Assembly: GCA_023135995.1 (NCBI GenBank)
Contig: JAGLRY010000002.1
Span: 1 to 6,565 of the forward strand
Source of the DNA: Candidatus Aminicenantota bacterium
Lineage (GTDB): Bacteria; Acidobacteriota; Aminicenantia; Aminicenantales; Aminicenantaceae
Direction of reading: 5' to 3'
DNA: 6,565 nt
Shown here: one piece after another, positions 6,309 through 6,565 of the stretch
Layout: the number at the start of each line of letters is the position of its first letter
Numbering within the stretch: position 1 is the stretch's first letter
The notes under the pieces: generated by a model
The model's database searches: none
Seen by the model: the letters and a program-made list of their open reading frames with translations, nothing else
What the model was told of the DNA's origin: nothing
Made by a program: the position numbers and the translations under genes

Positions 6309-6337
6309 ATAGTAATATCCGGCACCGAAGGAGTCAA
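6309..6337 (-). promoter_or_regulatory. candidate sigma70-type promoter of gltX
   Basis: On the minus strand, TTGACT (6337-6332, five of six consensus bases) and TACTAT (6314-6309, four of six) are separated by exactly 17 bases. It points toward gltX. The predicted start point falls only a base or two before ATG 6300, so either gltX is almost leaderless or the true promoter is elsewhere in the gap. Confidence 0.4.
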
Positions 6338-6362
6338 GGTTCAGCCTTTCATCTCGAGTGGA

Positions 6363-6390
6363 AACAGGGGATCAATCATGATATCCTGTT
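6363..6390. repeat. imperfect inverted repeat between the divergent genes
   Basis: The outer arms AACAGG (6363-6368) and CCTGTT (6385-6390) pair perfectly. The inner ATC (6371-6373) and GAT (6380-6382) also pair, around a 6-base centre. The dyad lies between gltX and the right-edge gene with no T-run after it, so an operator or a 5' leader hairpin fits better than a terminator. The remainder of 6301-6430 holds the candidate gltX promoter and no gene. Confidence 0.4.
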
Positions 6391-6433
6391 AAAGGACAGC
6401 TGGATAACAAGAGGAAATTGAAGAAAAAAGTAT

Positions 6434-6565
6434 TTGCAGCAGCAAGAACAAGAGATCCCTCCCGAAAAACATGAAGTCGCTGTCCGGCTTGTTCTTTTGG
6501 ACGTGATCGTTACCAAAGGCGGGGAATTCGTCAAGGACCTGACAAAAGATGATTTCGAGCTCTTC
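6434..6565 (+). CDS. N-terminus of a VWFA-related (von Willebrand A-like) protein, running off the right edge
   Basis: A plus-strand frame is open from the TGA at 6419-6421 to the window end. After a QQQEQEIPPEK lead it reads HEVAVRLVLLDVIVTKGG and KDLTKDDFELF. That is the beta-strand and 'L-T-x-D-D-F-x-x-F/Y' signature starting the VWFA-related proteins common in Acidobacteriota, which are usually exported and go on to a VWA metal-binding fold lying outside this window. No ATG exists in this frame; TTG 6434 is the first usable start, with only a weak ribosome site, so the left boundary is tentative. A signal peptide would be expected but is absent. The neighbouring frame beginning TTG 6418 reads KKKVFAAA, like the start of a signal peptide, then meets a stop. 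A frameshift or deletion near 6440 is therefore possible. Transcription is divergent from gltX. Confidence 0.6.
   Translation, partial: MQQQEQEIPPEKHEVAVRLVLLDVIVTKGGEFVKDLTKDDFELF

Noticed and set aside
6167..6421. 84-codon rightward frame spanning the gltX start and the divergent gap
   Set aside because: Most of it is antisense to the conserved GltX N-terminus, and its stop at 6419 merely bounds the real right-edge gene.
1..6565. tRNA, rRNA, riboswitch, CRISPR, transposon or phage signatures
   Set aside because: No cloverleaf, spaced direct repeats, transposase or integrase motifs, or conserved riboswitch core were seen; nearly all bases are coding.

Overview
The window is a compact, mid-GC bacterial segment. 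Eight genes run leftward on the minus strand, and the start of one rightward gene lies at the right edge. No rRNA, tRNA, insertion sequence, CRISPR array or phage gene is visible. The taxonomic guess is a deep-branching Gram-negative, Acidobacteriota/Aminicenantes-like or a Desulfobacterota relative. It rests on the VWFA-related protein start at the right edge, the ECF sigma/zinc-finger anti-sigma pair and the ferritin-like/gltX linkage. It is an inference, not a demonstrated placement.

In order of leftward transcription, starting from the right: gltX (glutamyl-tRNA synthetase, 6300-4807) heads the run, with a plausible sigma70-type promoter just upstream. Twelve bases later comes a rubrerythrin/ferritin-like protein (4794-4306). 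A 116-base gap follows, holding a possible 11-codon ORF whose stop overlaps the next start. Then come a GltS-family Na+/glutamate symporter (4189-2831) and, almost touching it, a SpoU/TrmH-family rRNA 2'-O-ribose methyltransferase of RlmB type (2818-2096). Next is a tight regulatory cluster: ECF sigma factor (2050-1451), zinc-finger anti-sigma factor with two membrane helices (1427-981), YbjQ/UPF0145 protein (984-658, with an ATGA overlap) and a secreted protein of unknown function cut by the left edge (650-1).

The housekeeping half combines translation (gltX, rlmB), glutamate uptake (gltS) and a redox/iron-type ferritin-like protein. The left half looks like a membrane-linked regulatory module. 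The anti-sigma would hold the sigma factor, and the YbjQ oligomer and exported protein are translated with it. No external sensor domain is visible in the anti-sigma, so what relieves it is open.

At the right edge (6434-6565) a rightward coding frame begins with the N-terminal signature of VWFA-related secreted proteins, but it has no signal peptide in its own frame. The 6301-6430 region between it and gltX contains a 28-base imperfect inverted repeat and the candidate gltX promoter. Nothing here is clearly an undescribed system. The most worthwhile leads are the four-gene sigma module, the degenerate second half of the ferritin-like metal site, the mini-ORF coupled to gltS and the missing signal peptide of the right-edge gene.
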